Origin: Myrica gale
Lineage: Eukaryota; Streptophyta; Magnoliopsida; Fagales; Myricaceae
DNA length: 64,000 nt
Assembly (NCBI GenBank): GCA_963930655.1
Contig: OZ005604.1
Location: 9,000,001 to 9,064,000 of the forward strand
Direction: 5' to 3'
Shown: positions 20,212-32,160 of the stretch, one piece after another
How the letters are laid out: each line of letters begins with the position of its first letter
How positions within the stretch are numbered: position 1 is the first letter of the stretch
The notes under the pieces: generated by a model
Databases searched by the model: none
What the model saw: only the letters and a program-made list of their open reading frames with translations
What the model was told of the DNA's origin: nothing
Made by a program: the position numbers and the translations under genes

Positions 20212-23200
20212 TGTGAGACCCCGTATTGCAATTTTCTATTTATGCTATGTATTTGTTCTTGAATCTAATTTTAAGGGGCTGTTGTTTGGCCAATGTAAGA
20301 TATTAAACTACAATGATTATGGTATTTTGATTTCTAAATTTTCCTTAACAATTTTCATTATGGCTGTGAAGTTATGATTAGTGCAATTTTTTCATATTTT
20401 CTTAGTGGCCGAATTTTCCTTATGTATTACTTTTGAATTGGCCTATTGTAAGGTATTTTATTATATTGTATTATGTTACAATGACTTATGATATTTTACT
20501 TTCAGGTTGCTAAATTTTCATTGTAGCCTACTTCATGATTTTGAAATTTTAATACATGTACTTATGTTATGTTTCTTTTAGTAGACTTAACCTTCTTAAC
20601 CTTGTTTGAAGGGGATAACCTCGCTGTTGCTCAAGCTATTAATCAACCAGAATCCCCCTTTGAGTGGAGCATTCGCCCTGTGATTTCTGATGTCCTTAGG
20701 CTATTGGAACTTCATTCCCAATGGAGCTTTCACCATGTCAACCGAAAGGCCAATGTTGTAGTTCATAATATTGCCCAATGGGCTGCCCGCCAGATGATGT
20801 TTGGCAATATCCCTACTTCTTATATTCCAGTGGAATGTATTGCTAGTGACAATCCAAGGTTTCCACCTTGATTGTCCTTTTTTTAATGGAATACATCTTG
20901 CTTATAAAAAAAACTTTCTTTATTAGTAACCTTGATCTTTATTAGGTCAGTTAAGTAGCACTTAGTGTGCTGAACGTAGTAGTTCATGTGAAAGGAAGAG
21001 GACAAGGAAGCAAAAGAAAAAGAAAAAAGGGACAAAGCATTAAAGGTTGCCGCCCATGCAACCAATGGGTGTGTTTCGATGGAATCAAGGGAGAATCTCT
21101 CCCTTTGCTCGTGAACTAGGCCAAGTTCACTTGGCCGAACTCTTCACACACACGCAGATCTCATTTGGTCGAGCAAAGGAAAGAGAGAAAGGAAAGCCAG
21201 GCCGAGATGAAGCAAGGGAAGAAGGAGAAGAAGAGAAAAGGGAGGAGAGAAAGAAAAAGGGGAAAACAGCAAGGTAAATCCTCAAATGATCTTTGGAGTC
21301 CTTTGGCCGAATCTCCTTTAGATGTTCTTCCCTTACAATTTTTCTTGAATATAGAAGTGATTGTGTTGTGTTGTATTGTTGAGAAGTTGCTGAAGGATGG
21401 GATTAGAAGTCTTGGATTGTGCAAGGATTAACAATAATGATGCATGCATGTAGATTTGGTTGTGATTTAGCCGGGTTAGATTAGATAGGAATTTGAAAAC
21501 AATGTCGCTTGGAGATTGAACATGCATATATTGATTTGTGTGGGTTTGATGTTGGTCAAATGAATCAAGCTAGAAACCATGTTTAAGTTGTTGGAATAGG
21601 GATTTGTTAGTGACCTGTTTTAGGTATCATCACACTCGATCAGCGTGCGACTTACGCTCGAGCACCCTTAGGAAAAATGTTAGCCAGAGTCGTGCCGCTT
21701 GACCAGCGCTCAACCAATGCTCGAGCGAGCTTGGAGGATTTCATATAGATTCAGAGCGCTCAACAGTCGCTCGAGCGAGGCTAAGATAAAGTTGGATAGA
21801 GACTTGATGCTCGACTGGCGCTCGAGCGGGACCTGTAAAATTTCAGAAAAATGTTGAATTTTATAGTTTCCTATTGAACACTTGTGAAACCCTATTATTG
21901 AGGCTAGTTGACCAAAACCAAGTTAAGGAGTTTATTAAGGTTAGGTTGATGGGAATTTTATAGACATTAGTCCATGCACGTTGTGATGAAAGGTATTGAA
22001 TAAGAGATATTAAGTTAGACGTATTATAGGTTGTTGTTTTGGCTTGAGATACTTGGGCTGTGTTTGCATTGTAAAATTTTATCCTTCCTAAAATTTTAAC
22101 ACAATAAAATATTTAATATAATCTCTCTCCCCCCCATCAAATCATTACTTTTCATTACAAAAATATAAAAAATTACCTCTCTCTTCACTTTTTCACTAAA
22201 CCCAATACCAAAAATTTTAACAACACTAAAATTTTACAAAATAAACCCACCCTTAGTATAAGATGTTGTTGCTAAATTTTATGAATAGGCTTTGAAATCA
22301 ATGATGTCAAAGGAAAGAATCAGTGTACTTAGTTGATATTAAGTGGATTACATAGTGGTCTCATTAGCAACTTTGATGGAGATGTTTGATGCATGTGTTT
22401 AATTGTTTTTCTTCAATTGTTTTATGAAAGTTAGTTAAAGAAATATTTTGTAAATAAAATCATATTTCAAAGATACTTACTTTTGGAAAACTGAGAACAT
22501 TTATAAGTATTTGTATGTTTGCTTGATTAGTTCCCTAAGCGTTATATAACATATGTAACTCGGTTGTAGGCAAAACTTCACATCGAAACTCAAGAAGACC
22601 AAGGTAAGTGAATGTAAATAAGAATTTATTTTTATGAAAACTGGAATGGTACACATCATGGTTTATCATGAACAAGCATGACATCATAAGCAAGCATGAC
22701 ATCATAAGCAAGCATGACATGACACGAGCATTTGCATGATTTCTAAAAGAAGTTTTTATGCAAATGAAAGTGTAAAAGTTTATGTTAAGTTAAGAGGGCT
22801 CTGGTGGTACCGTACCATCAAGAAGGACACCCATACCGAAAGACGAATGCGAGAAGGATGGGTGATCCTAGAGGTAAGTACAACAACACGAAAGGACGAA
22901 TGCGAGAAGATGTGGACCTCCAAGGGTCGTGTCTAGCCACACTGAAGGATGAATGCGATAAGGTGGGCTAGCTCGACCAGGGAAATAGGGGTCGTGTCTC
23001 CAAGGGAAATAGGGGACAGTTCCAACGGGAACGCACAACCCTGACTTCAGGGTTAAATGGAGCGTATATAGCCCACAAGATAAGAAGTGAATACTTTTCA
23101 AGGACCATGTGTCATCTTAAGTACAAGGGCATGTTTTCAAGTGCAAGAGCATGTGCATAAACATGAAACATGCATGCACATCTAGCTTTATCATTACTCA

Positions 23201-23601
23201 TGATTTTCAAGTTCAAGGCATAAGCTCATGTTTACAAGTTACATTGTCCCTCACTGAGTCTTTTGACTCACAGTTTTCAAATGTATCATTCCAGATGTTT
23301 CAGGTGAAGACAGTCAGGAGGATTATCTGTCTTGAGAAGGGAGACCTCTTATGTATTTTGATGTTGTGACTATTGATCGATGTGATCTGTTACTTAGGAA
23401 ATATATAGTTTTATGTGTTATGTAATTAAGATACTACTCATCTTTTGAGGTCTATTATGAAGTTAAGTTATGAAGTATTCGTTGGCCCGTCTCTCTTTCA
23501 GTTTTATTCCGCTGTTAAGTATGATTAAGTTCGCTGGAGCTTTCTCTCGAGATTACTCGCGGCTGTCATTGGCCTTACGGGATAGCGTTCGGGGTGTGAC
23601 A
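20212..23601 (+). mobile_element. Solo chromovirus LTR, 3390 bp, target duplication TAAAT
   Basis: Runs from TGTGAGACCCCG to GCGTTCGGGGTGTGACA and is flanked by TAAAT at 20207-20211 and 23602-23606. No internal retrotransposon sequence is present, so it is a solo LTR from recombination between two LTRs. It shares all modules of the 9201 LTR, including the hairpins at 23019-23054 and a purine-rich tract at 21165-21275. A short LINE fragment is inserted near its start. In the middle (21640-21835) are several GCTCGAGCG-like motifs. Confidence 0.93.
20575..20935 (+). mobile_element. 5'-truncated LINE 3' end nested in the solo LTR
   Basis: A plus-strand open frame (to the stop at 20871) encodes the last part of a LINE RNase H: EGDNLAVAQAIN, then WSFHHVNRKANVVVHNIAQWA. 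After the stop come a short 3' region and TTATAAAAAAAA. The flanks TTTCTTTTAGTA (about 20573) and TTTCTTTATTAGTA (about 20917) look like an imperfect target duplication. Other LTR copies lack this insert. Confidence 0.75.
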
Positions 23602-23606
23602 TAAAT

Positions 23607-24576
23607 AGTCATTTTGATAATTGAAGGGCTAAGGTTGATTTTGTTATATAATTATGGGGCGAAATATGACATTTTCCCCTTAGTATTTTCTATAATCAAC
23701 ACTTCAACTTGATATACATAATTTATACAAGTTTGTCTAGAATATGAATAATATCTCCTCCATATCACATCTAAATTAGTACTTTTACATTAAATTTTTA
23801 TTTGGAAACAATTTCTATTATCACCAACTTTATTTGGTAGCTAATAGACAGGGACAAATATAATTTTTGTTGATTTTTTTAATTGGGTGTCGAGGCCATC
23901 TTACATCTACCTCCACTAATATTGAGGCCTTCAAATTCTCATTATGATCAATAAGCATAGTAAAAATATAACAACATACTCTAAAACTTAAAAAAGAAAA
24001 AAAATTATAAATTTTAGCTTAAGTGTAATAGCCAAATTTTCATCAACTATGCCAATTGAACCAGATGTTCCTTCGATGAGTAAAAGCCATCAATTATTAG
24101 ATAAGTACTAAAACCTTGTGCGGTCAAATGCAATCAAAAGTTTAAAACTATGGAATAAAGAGCTCATAAATTATTGACAAAGACACAAAGCAACCTTAAA
24201 ATCTATCCAAAATAACATACGCACACACAAATAATAGAGCAATAATATTTTAATTAAATAATAATAACGAAAAGAGTATATTGTTTTGAAATGTAATAAC
24301 ATTTAGAATTCTGAATTTTCTTGTCTGCAAAGCCAAAAGTTCATTGAGAATGAATTTTGCTATTTTCTGCATATGAGGTAAAATAGTGGTAGAGAGAAAA
24401 GAGAGAGGTCATTGAGAGAAAATTTGGACACTAAGAGTGTAAACAGTGAGAGGGATGCATGAAGACACACTCTAAAGAAAAGTAAAAAAAAAAAAGCACA
24501 CAGAGTAGCAAAAAGAGGGAGGGAGAAAGACACGCTCTATAAAAAAGAATGGGAGAGATAAAAGAAAAAAGTCACT
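23607..24576. other. Intergenic, no gene recognised
   Basis: AT-rich, with a purine-rich segment at about 24380-24560 (repeated GAGAGA, AAAGAAAA). No open frame resembles a known protein. Confidence 0.5.
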
Positions 24577-24659
24577 CACTAGTATTTTTTTCTTTTAAAT
24601 TTTGGAGGGCCCATTTATAAAGTATATATTCCCTTTGTCATGTTCTTTTAAATACGGTT

Positions 24660-25010
24660 ATAGCAGTGTTACCAGAAAATGCGGGTGCAAAGAGACTGTA
24701 GAGCGGCAAATAGCAGCGGTAATAACCGCTGTTAATGATCCAAAAAAGCTTTTTAAAAAAAAAAAAATTGACAGCGTTTCCCCTAATGCCTCTAAATATA
24801 TTTTCCAGCGTTTAACAAAGCAACGTTTGATAAAGCGCCGCTACATCATTTTTCGCTAGCGTTTCATAAAAGCCATTAAAATATCTAAGCAGTGGTTTAT
24901 ATAAATGCAACTATAGCTCGCAGTACTTCTGAAACACTGCTATAGCTCGATCGTTTTGCATTTGAATATCTACAGCGGCGTTTTTGATCGCTGCCATAAA
25001 ATTTTTTCTG
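24660..25010. repeat. CACTA subterminal motif cluster (GCGG/CCGC)
   Basis: Short motifs in both orientations: AGCAGCGGTAATAACCGCTG (itself a small palindrome, 24710-24729), CAGCGTTTCC, AAGCGCCGCTA, CAGCGGCGTTTTTG. Such clusters bind transposase in CACTA elements. The motif type matches the cluster at 45715-46043. Confidence 0.6.
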
Positions 25011-25375
25011 TTCTTTTCCCCCTTCCCCCGCAATGCATTGATTGATGTAAAAAAGATAAGCAGATGTGTAATAAAACAAAATCTATTATATATTGACTAA
25101 ATAACCACGTTTTACAAATAATAAACTAAAAGTTTGTATGTAGTCCAAAAAGTAACAAGTAATGAAATTATTTGTCAATCGCCTAGAAAAGAACGTCATT
25201 GAACAACAAATAACTATTACTTTAATCCTTAGCAGCTCTAGCACTGTCTGCACTGTCGTCACTAGCACTAGCTCCAGCTCTAGCACCAGCATTGGCTGCA
25301 ATTGCAATATTGAAAAATTAATGAACAGTAATATTTTGATCAATATAAAGGAAAATTAATGAATACAAATGCAAG

Positions 25376-27307
25376 AACTTAGTACACATTGGAGGACAAA
25401 AGTAATCTTACCATCAATTGTTACACAGTGAAGGAGTAACATATTTTTTTCCAACTGTTTCCAATATATAAGTAGTCCATTTCTTGATCATATATGACGT
25501 TATAGAGCATCAGAATAAAATACAAAATAACACAAAAGGTTGAGTGTCCTTTCTGAAATTTGAAATGACTTCCCAACATTTTACCGAAGTCGGCCCAGGG
25601 AAATTGGTGCAATCACTTTTCTCAGAGGAAAAAAAACCCAAAACATTCGAGGATATTAATTCTAGAATGCAGTTTTCAATGCCTGGAATACTTTGCCACC
25701 ATCTAGCAAGATCACAACTGACAAGTATTTCTTGTCATGAATTTCAGAGAGACCTACTAAAGTATTGATTTGGAACATAGATGCACACAACTATACATAG
25801 GTTCATAAGTATGTCCATGAATGTGCATGTGTGTAGGTAGAACAATTTGTGATTCGAATCTTCAAGCAAAAAGATGCCCGATGCGATCCTAATAAGTGAA
25901 CATATATAGATGATCGACATTAAAATTACCTAAGTAGGTCAAGATGGAGGAAATATACAAACTTGATAATTGTATCCTCTGATATAGATCACCATGCCTT
26001 TATTCAAACAATAATCTAAGTAATGCACATACTATCTTTGATAAATTCCTTAATGTAATCGCTTAATATCAGATTTTCACCTTGTGGAGGAGACACAATT
26101 TTCCAATTTATAGATTGTCCCATCGATTCCAAATATAGATTACATCCAGTCACACAGTACAGACAGATCAAAACAACTTGACCACATCCAAAAAGAAAAT
26201 TAAAACCCTCATACGTAATGCACCCAGAGGAACCTGCTAAATATAAACTGTATATAGCTTCGTACAACATGGAGGAACGGTTGATCCAGCAAGTTTAAAC
26301 GAAGATTAGAGGAGTAACAGGAGTTGGTCCTCAATACCAAGAACACGGAATACCTGCAATATTTACCAGCAAGACAGATGCTCTATATTGCATTTCTACT
26401 CATTCATAAAATTGACAGCAAAGTTACGCAGAAAAAAGGACCTTATAATTGGAGCAATTGCTCTACCCCACCCCCTCCCAAATAAAAAAAAAAAAGCGTC
26501 AGTATTAGGTTATATAGGAATGTAAGACCAATACTGAGAAAAAGATGTTGTAAGATAGAATCTACTCCCCACGTTGAGTCTAGCGTAATACATGAATACA
26601 ACATCTTTCTTCATGAAACCAACTTGAGCTCTTACATGATTTAGAGAAGACAGAGTCATAATAATTGAAAAGCTTTTCTTAGCAACAACACTTCCAAGTC
26701 TCTTATGGCTGCAATGATTTGCCCCATTTTCTTTCAACACATAGTGGTACAAATACACGGTCATGATAGGTTTACCATACTTATTTACTCATCTTCATGT
26801 TTTTCCTTCTTCATTATGTATTTCTTATTTTCCACTTCTTATTTTGGAGTAAAGAAGGGATAAGAACTTAGTAAGTGTTATAATATTTGGTATGTTGACC
26901 ATCAATTAAGAAGACTGATGGCCCTCAATCAAGGAGCTTTGATTGAGTTCGTTGATTGAGCCACAAATTAGGGTTCTAATTTGGGGAGATTTTGTCTCAT
27001 TCTTGTATAAATACACCTTCCATATATCTTATAAACACACACTTAGAAAATATTAAACTAGAGAGAGAGGAAGGAAGAGAGAAAAGACTCAAAGGTGGTT
27101 TGGTCTAAAGAGACCTCCGTTCACCATAGAAAGTCTATTAGGCTACATCTTTACTTCTCAAGGTGTATTTAACTTATATATAGAAGGATCTATTTAGAGG
27201 ATCCAAATCACAAAGAACCCACATTCTTAACAATTATAGTATTTGGATCACTCAGAAAAAACTAGTACACACTAAAGGACAAAAGTATCTTACCATCAAG
27301 TGTTGCT
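25376..27307. repeat. Duplicated exon-edge segment, copies at 25376-25424 and 27259-27307
   Basis: AACTTAGTACACATTGGAGG with ACAAAAGTAATCTTACCATCAA at 25376-25424 resembles AACTAGTACACACTAAAGG with ACAAAAGTATCTTACCATCAA at 27259-27307. The second copy contains the splice donor of the exon 27393-27294. The first is a decayed duplicate in the following intron. Confidence 0.6.
26893..27232 (+). mobile_element. Possible small solo LTR or TRIM-like element with TATA box
   Basis: TGTTGACC at 26893 and CTTAACA at 27232 form inverted TGTTGA/TTAACA-like ends. Inside is GTATAAATACACC (about 27006-27018), a good TATA box, followed by ACACACACTTAG and a purine-rich segment, as in short plant LTRs. TATTTGG occurs just outside both ends (26884-26890 and 27240-27246) but is offset by a few bases, so a target duplication is not proven. 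No protein is encoded. Confidence 0.35.
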
Positions 27308-27588
27308 CCTAGATCATTCGTGCTTGCATGAGCTGATCGAGGAATTGATGGAACTTGTTCTGGATGGACCACATTTTGTGCATCACGGTATACCTACAAA
27401 AGTAAAACGGACAATTAATTAGAAAAATACATAAATAGAATCAATACTGATAATGGGAGGGTAAAGTAATAAATTACTGTCAGGGCTTGCACAAAGGATT
27501 GCATTGTAGATTGCAGAGAATGAATTGTAGATAGAAGAGATTGAGTTGTAGATTCAAGAGAATCAATTTTATTATGCATCTGATTTTA

Positions 27589-28905
27589 CTTCACCTGAAA
27601 CATCTGGAATGATACATTTGAAAAAAAAACTATGAGTCGAAAGACTTAGTAAGGGAAAACTTAAACTTAAAAGCATGAGTTTATGACTTGAATATGAATA
27701 TCGTGAATAAACATAAGTCTTGATGCACATGCATGCTTCATAGTTGCATATGCACATGTAACACTCTTGATCTTGAAAAACATGTTCTGGAACTTGAAAT
27801 TGACACATGGTCCTTGGAATTATTTTCTTCTTGACTTGTGGGCTACTTATGCTCGATTTAACCACTGAAGTCAGGGTTGTGCCTTCCCATCGGAACCGTC
27901 TCCCTTTCCCATGGGGACATTTCATTTGGTCGAACTAGCCCACCTTCTCGTATTCGACCTTCAGTGGCTAGTCACGACCTTCTCGCATTCGTCCTTCAGT
28001 GTGGTTGCACTTACCTCTAGGGTTCACCCATCCTTCTCGCATTTGTCCTTCGATATGGGTGCTCTTCTTGATGGTACGGTACCGACCAGAGCCCTTAACT
28101 TAACTTGACTTATCATAAAAATTTTCCTACATCATTGCATAAAACTTCTTTTAGAAAATCATGCAATGCTCGTGTCATGACATGCTTGCTCATGTAAAAC
28201 AATGTTGTGTATCATTCCAGTTTTGTAAAAATGTAACTCCACTTACATCCACTTACCTTGCTTCTCTTGATATAGAGACGGTGCTTCACCTACAAGCGAA
28301 TCAATTACAACACTTAGATGTTTAGGAATTAATCACATAGACATATGAAAAGTAATATTTGTAATTATCTGGTTTTCCAAAAGTACATATCTTTGAAATT
28401 TGATCTCATTCACAAAATATTACCTAACTAGATTTTGTAAAACAAATGAGGAAAGACAATTAAACATAAGCATCAACCATCTCCTATACGGTTGCTAAAG
28501 AGATCACTATGTAATACTCAATTAACTAGGTATACTTGTTCTTCCCAAACATGATTTCAAGCCTATTCATGAATTTCCCGCCATCCTAACCTCAATAACT
28601 TCATAACTAAGTTTATTCAACTATCCTCAATGCTAGAGTTCACAAGACTTCAATTGGAACTCCAAATTCAACATATATGACATTTAACAAGGACCGGTCG
28701 AGCGCTTGCTGAGCACCGGTCGAGCGCCAACTCACTGTCCAACTTTCATCAACCCTCGCTCGAACGGCGGTCGAGTGCCAACTCTCTGTGTGAAAATTCC
28801 AAAGGCCGCTCGAGCACCTATCGAGCGTTGGTCAAACGGCAAAACACTGCCCATCATATTACCCTAAGGCCGCTCGAGCGCCTGACGCACGCTGGTCGAG
28901 CGCGA
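27589..28905 (-). mobile_element. Chromovirus LTR X, 3'-side piece (minus strand)
   Basis: This is the reverse complement of the middle-to-late part of the long LTR. It has ATGTATCATTCCAG-type sequence near 27600, the first hairpin in degenerate form at 27883-27897, the inverted ACCGAAGGACG array at 27925-28085, and CTCGAGCG motifs at 28690-28905. The last 400 or so bases of the LTR, expected below 27589, are missing, so a deletion joins it to the CACTA exon. Its 5'-side piece is at 32161-33748; LTRs A and B were inserted between. Confidence 0.75.
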
Positions 28906-29540
28906 TGTGAGACCCCAACTTTTCTATCTTTGTAAAAGAATTATGACTCCTTAAGTTGTGCTCTAATTATTGAGAAAGGAAGGTATAGGGGAATTAATCT
29001 AAGGTTATGTCTAGGCGAAGATTTCCCCTAGCATTTTGTGCATCTATAGTTGTAATTGAATTGATATGCTGTTGTAGTTTTGAAAATATTGAAATTGAGT
29101 ATTTGGGGATTTAGTTGAAATATTTGGAGGATCACAATTAGGGTGTTGGAATAGGAAGATTTTTAGCACCCTGTTTTTAGATAACATTGCGCTCGACCAA
29201 CTCTCGAGCGGCCCTTAGGAATTCTACGCAGTGAGTTGGACAGTAAGTTGGCGCTCGACCGGTGCTCGACAGGCGCTTAAGCGGGACCTGTTAAAATTCC
29301 ATATATGATGAATTTTGAGTTCCAATTGAAGACTTGTGAACCCTAACATTGAGGATAGTTGTATAAGCTTAGTTAAGAAGTTTATTGAGGTTAATATGGT
29401 GGGAAGTCGATAGACATTAGCCCAGGCATGGTATGATGTAAAGTATTGAATAAGGGATAAATGATGGAATTGATGGTCAATAGTCCATGCAAGGTAAGAT
29501 TTAAAAGTGGAACAAGGAGAATAGAATTCGACATGATGTA
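28906..29540 (+). mobile_element. Chromovirus LTR A, 5' part, inserted in LTR X
   Basis: Begins TGTGAGACCCCAAC directly after the CGAGCGCGA of LTR X and follows the LTR consensus for about 635 bases. A second LTR (B) starts at 29541 with TGTGAGACTCCGACC. The rest of A is not present on the far side, lost with the 3' end of B. Confidence 0.7.
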
Positions 29541-30049
29541 TGTGAGACTCCGACCCTATTTCTATCATTGTAAAGGAATTATATTGAGGATGTATGTATG
29601 GATAAATTAATTTCAAGTTATGTCTAGGGGGAATTTTTCCCCTAACGACGTGTTTATGAGTTTTAAGCTAGGATTTGATTGTTATATTATTTGCCATTAG
29701 ACTTGAGCAATTGAGATTGATGAAATTGTTTTATTAATGGAAGTGTCCCTAAGTTACAATATTTGGAAGTATTTAATTAGGGGCTTTAACCTTGGATAAT
29801 ATGTGAGTCCTTGGAACAAATGAGGAGACATATTAGAGTTAGTTTTGTGAAGTGGCAGAAAAAGAGAATAAATTTTTCGTGAGGGGCAAAAAGGGGAAAA
29901 GAAAGGAGAATTGAAGGAGAAAAAGGGAAAGAAGGGGGGAAGGGCAGTTTTGCCTTTTTCCTTCCCCCAAGTCCTACGTATAAGGTACTCCCCCTCTCCA
30001 CCGCACAACCCATTTCCCATTTGCCCTAGCTCCCACCCGAACAAGAGAG

Positions 30050-30175
30050 AAGGAAGAAGAAGAAGAAGAAGAAGGAAGAAGGAAGAAGGAGAAGAAGGAA
30101 GAAGGAGAAGAAGAAAAGAAAGAGAAGGAAGAGAAAGAAAAGGAAGAAGAAGAGAAAGAAAGAGAGAGAAGGAGG
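30050..30175 (+). repeat. GAA/GGA-rich tract of LTR B
   Basis: About 125 bases of purine-only sequence on the plus strand. The Leu/Ser-rich minus-strand and Lys/Arg/Glu-rich plus-strand open frames across it are not genes. Confidence 0.9.
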
Positions 30176-31736
30176 TGAGGGATTTTAGCCCTTCTTGGCC
30201 GACCAAGCCATCACTCATTTCTCTCATTTTCTCTTCCTTCCTTTAATGGTTGTTGGTTGTGGAGTTTATTGGTTTTCTCCTTGTGTATATGTGTGTGTTC
30301 ATGTGTGTTCTTTGAAGAAAATGTAGATCTAGTAAGCTTTAAAGAGTAGCATGGATTGTACATGGAACCATGGACAATGTTACCAGATCTGGTAAATACC
30401 ACCCAAGAGAAAAATCAAGTATGAACTCTAGGTCCTTGTTAAAAAGACCAAGAGAGGAGGGAGAAAGGCAATAACTTGAATTTATGAGATGGACCCATGT
30501 TTTAGCTAAGGGATTTAGTTGGAATGTGAGAAAAGTTGAAGTCTTGAGTATGAGGGTGTGAAAGGAGAGTTTTTGAAACAAATTTCGTGGATTTTGGAGG
30601 TGTATAGCATAAGTTGGCAAATTTTATACAGAGACTTTCGTCTGACCTGCGCTCGTCAGGTGCTTGAGCGATCGTATCTTACAGAGACTTTCGCCCGACC
30701 AGCGCTCGAGCTCCGCTCGTGCGGCTTATTCCGAATTTCAAGAAAATTTCTCTTAGATTTCTAGTTTCCTATTGACATATTAGGAGACCCCACTAGGGTT
30801 TTACATAAAGAAATACCTAGCGTTGTAAGATGACCAACTAGAGGTCAAGAATACGGACGATTTTGTATGATGAAATGTGAATGATTGATTAATTTCTCAA
30901 TACGTCTAGTGAGCCTTTGAATAACACTAGTATGATCCATTGTAGGTAACGTGACGTTCAACACTCAAGCAAGCGAAGGTAAGAGGAGCTTACGTTTGTA
31001 AGTGAAAATTGTAAGTGGAAACTTACGTTTTTGAAAAACTGGAATGATGCACAGCATGAATTCTCATGATTTATTACAACATGACATAAGCTAAGAAAGT
31101 TTTGTGCGAATGAATGCATGAGAAGAATTTAGGATTTCTCATCACCAAGCATGGCATGAGCACACCATGAGCATTTGCATTCATTTTTCTCATGAGAAAG
31201 AAAGAGAAAGTTTATGCAAATGAAAGTATCATTTTATGCTACTTTATGACAAGTTAAGTTAATAAGCTAAAGTCGATCGGTACCGTACCAAGTCAAGAAG
31301 GTGCATCCATACCAAAGAACGTTTACGTGAAGGGTGGATGTCACCTATGACACCCATACCGAAGGATGCTTGCAAGAAGGATGGGTAGTCCATGAGGTAT
31401 GTGCAATCACACTGAAGGATGCTTGCAAGAAGGTGTGAACCTCGAATGGTCGTGTCTAGCCACTGAAGGACGAATGCGAGAAAGTGTGTAGCTCGACCAT
31501 ATGTAAGGTCCCCAAGGGAAATAGGGGACAGTTCCAACGGGAACGCACAACCCTGATGTCAGGGGTAAATAGAGGGCAAGTAGCCCATCAGATAAGAATT
31601 AGAATGATTTTCCAAAAGAGTAGAGTTTTACAAGTATAAGTGTTGTTTTCCAGGGCAAGTGCATGTGCATATACAAACATGAGGCATATAAGTGCATCAA
31701 AATTCATGATCATGCATGAATTACATTATGCTTACA

Positions 31737-31965
31737 TGCTTATGATTTCAAGTTCAAGTGTATGCTTATGATTTTAAGTTCATTATGATTTCAAGTTTAA
31801 GTGCATGCTTATGATTTCAAGTTTAAGTGCATGCTTATGATCTCAAGTTTTAGTGCATGCTTATGATTTCAAGTTCAAGTGCACGCTTATGATTTCAAGT
31901 TCAAGTGCACGCTTATGATTTCAAGTTCAAGTGCACGCTTATGATTTCAAGTTCATGATTACGAG
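31737..31965 (+). repeat. 26-bp minisatellite in LTR B
   Basis: Eight or so copies of GCTTATGATTTCAAGTTCAA with GTGCAC or GTGCAT. The last four are almost identical and the first ones more diverged, which suggests recent expansion at the right side. Other LTR copies have one to three loose units at this place (for example 12040-12080). Confidence 0.9.
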
Positions 31966-32160
31966 TTCAAGAACAAGTTAATGGTTTCAAACTCACGATT
32001 TCCTGTTCATATTTCCAAACCATGATTTCAAGTCCATGTTTTAATTATAATTCCTTATGGAGTCTTACTGAGTCCATGTATCATTCCAGATAACGTTTCA
32101 GGAGGGGAAATCTAGAAGATGAACTGACGGGAATGATCCCTAGCTTGATTCTTCTGACCA

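Larger units (their letters stand above)
25222..27588 (-). pseudogene. CACTA-associated gene, 3' exons
   Basis: Three plausible minus-strand exons: 27588-27478 (HNKIDSLESTTQSLLST..., a heptad-like Ser/Gln/Leu segment), 27393-27294 (VYRDAQNVVHPEQVPSIPR...) and 25295-25222 (Ala/Ser/Asp-rich end ARAGASASDDSADSARAAKD then stop). Donors are GTAATT and GTAAGA; acceptors are TTTGTAG and TTGCAG. The frames join without a stop. A helical Gln-rich segment followed by a low-complexity end is usual for the C-terminus of plant Ptta/En/Spm transposase-like proteins. The 5' side is cut by a gypsy LTR at 27589. The last intron is about 2 kb and holds other repeats. Confidence 0.5.
29541..32160 (+). mobile_element. 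Chromovirus LTR B, lacking its last part
   Basis: Starts TGTGAGACTCCGACC. It contains the GAA tract (30050-30175), CGCTCGAGC motifs (30640-30725), GGTACCGTACC at 31280, the ACCGAAGGATG array, the hairpins at 31531-31566, and the ATGTATCATTCCAGATAACGT block near 32086. The closing GTTCGGGGCGTGACA is absent; sequence passes into inverted LTR X near 32160. Confidence 0.75.

Noticed and set aside
26884..27246. TATTTGG on both sides of the small LTR-like element as a target duplication.
   Set aside because: The repeats are offset from the TG and CA ends, so it cannot be the duplication of that element as I delimit it; left as a weak clue.
29754..30246. Long Leu/Ser-rich and Lys/Arg/Glu-rich open frames on both strands.
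   Set aside because: They are produced by the GAA-rich tract of an LTR; the same happens at 9517-9846 and 38460-38915.
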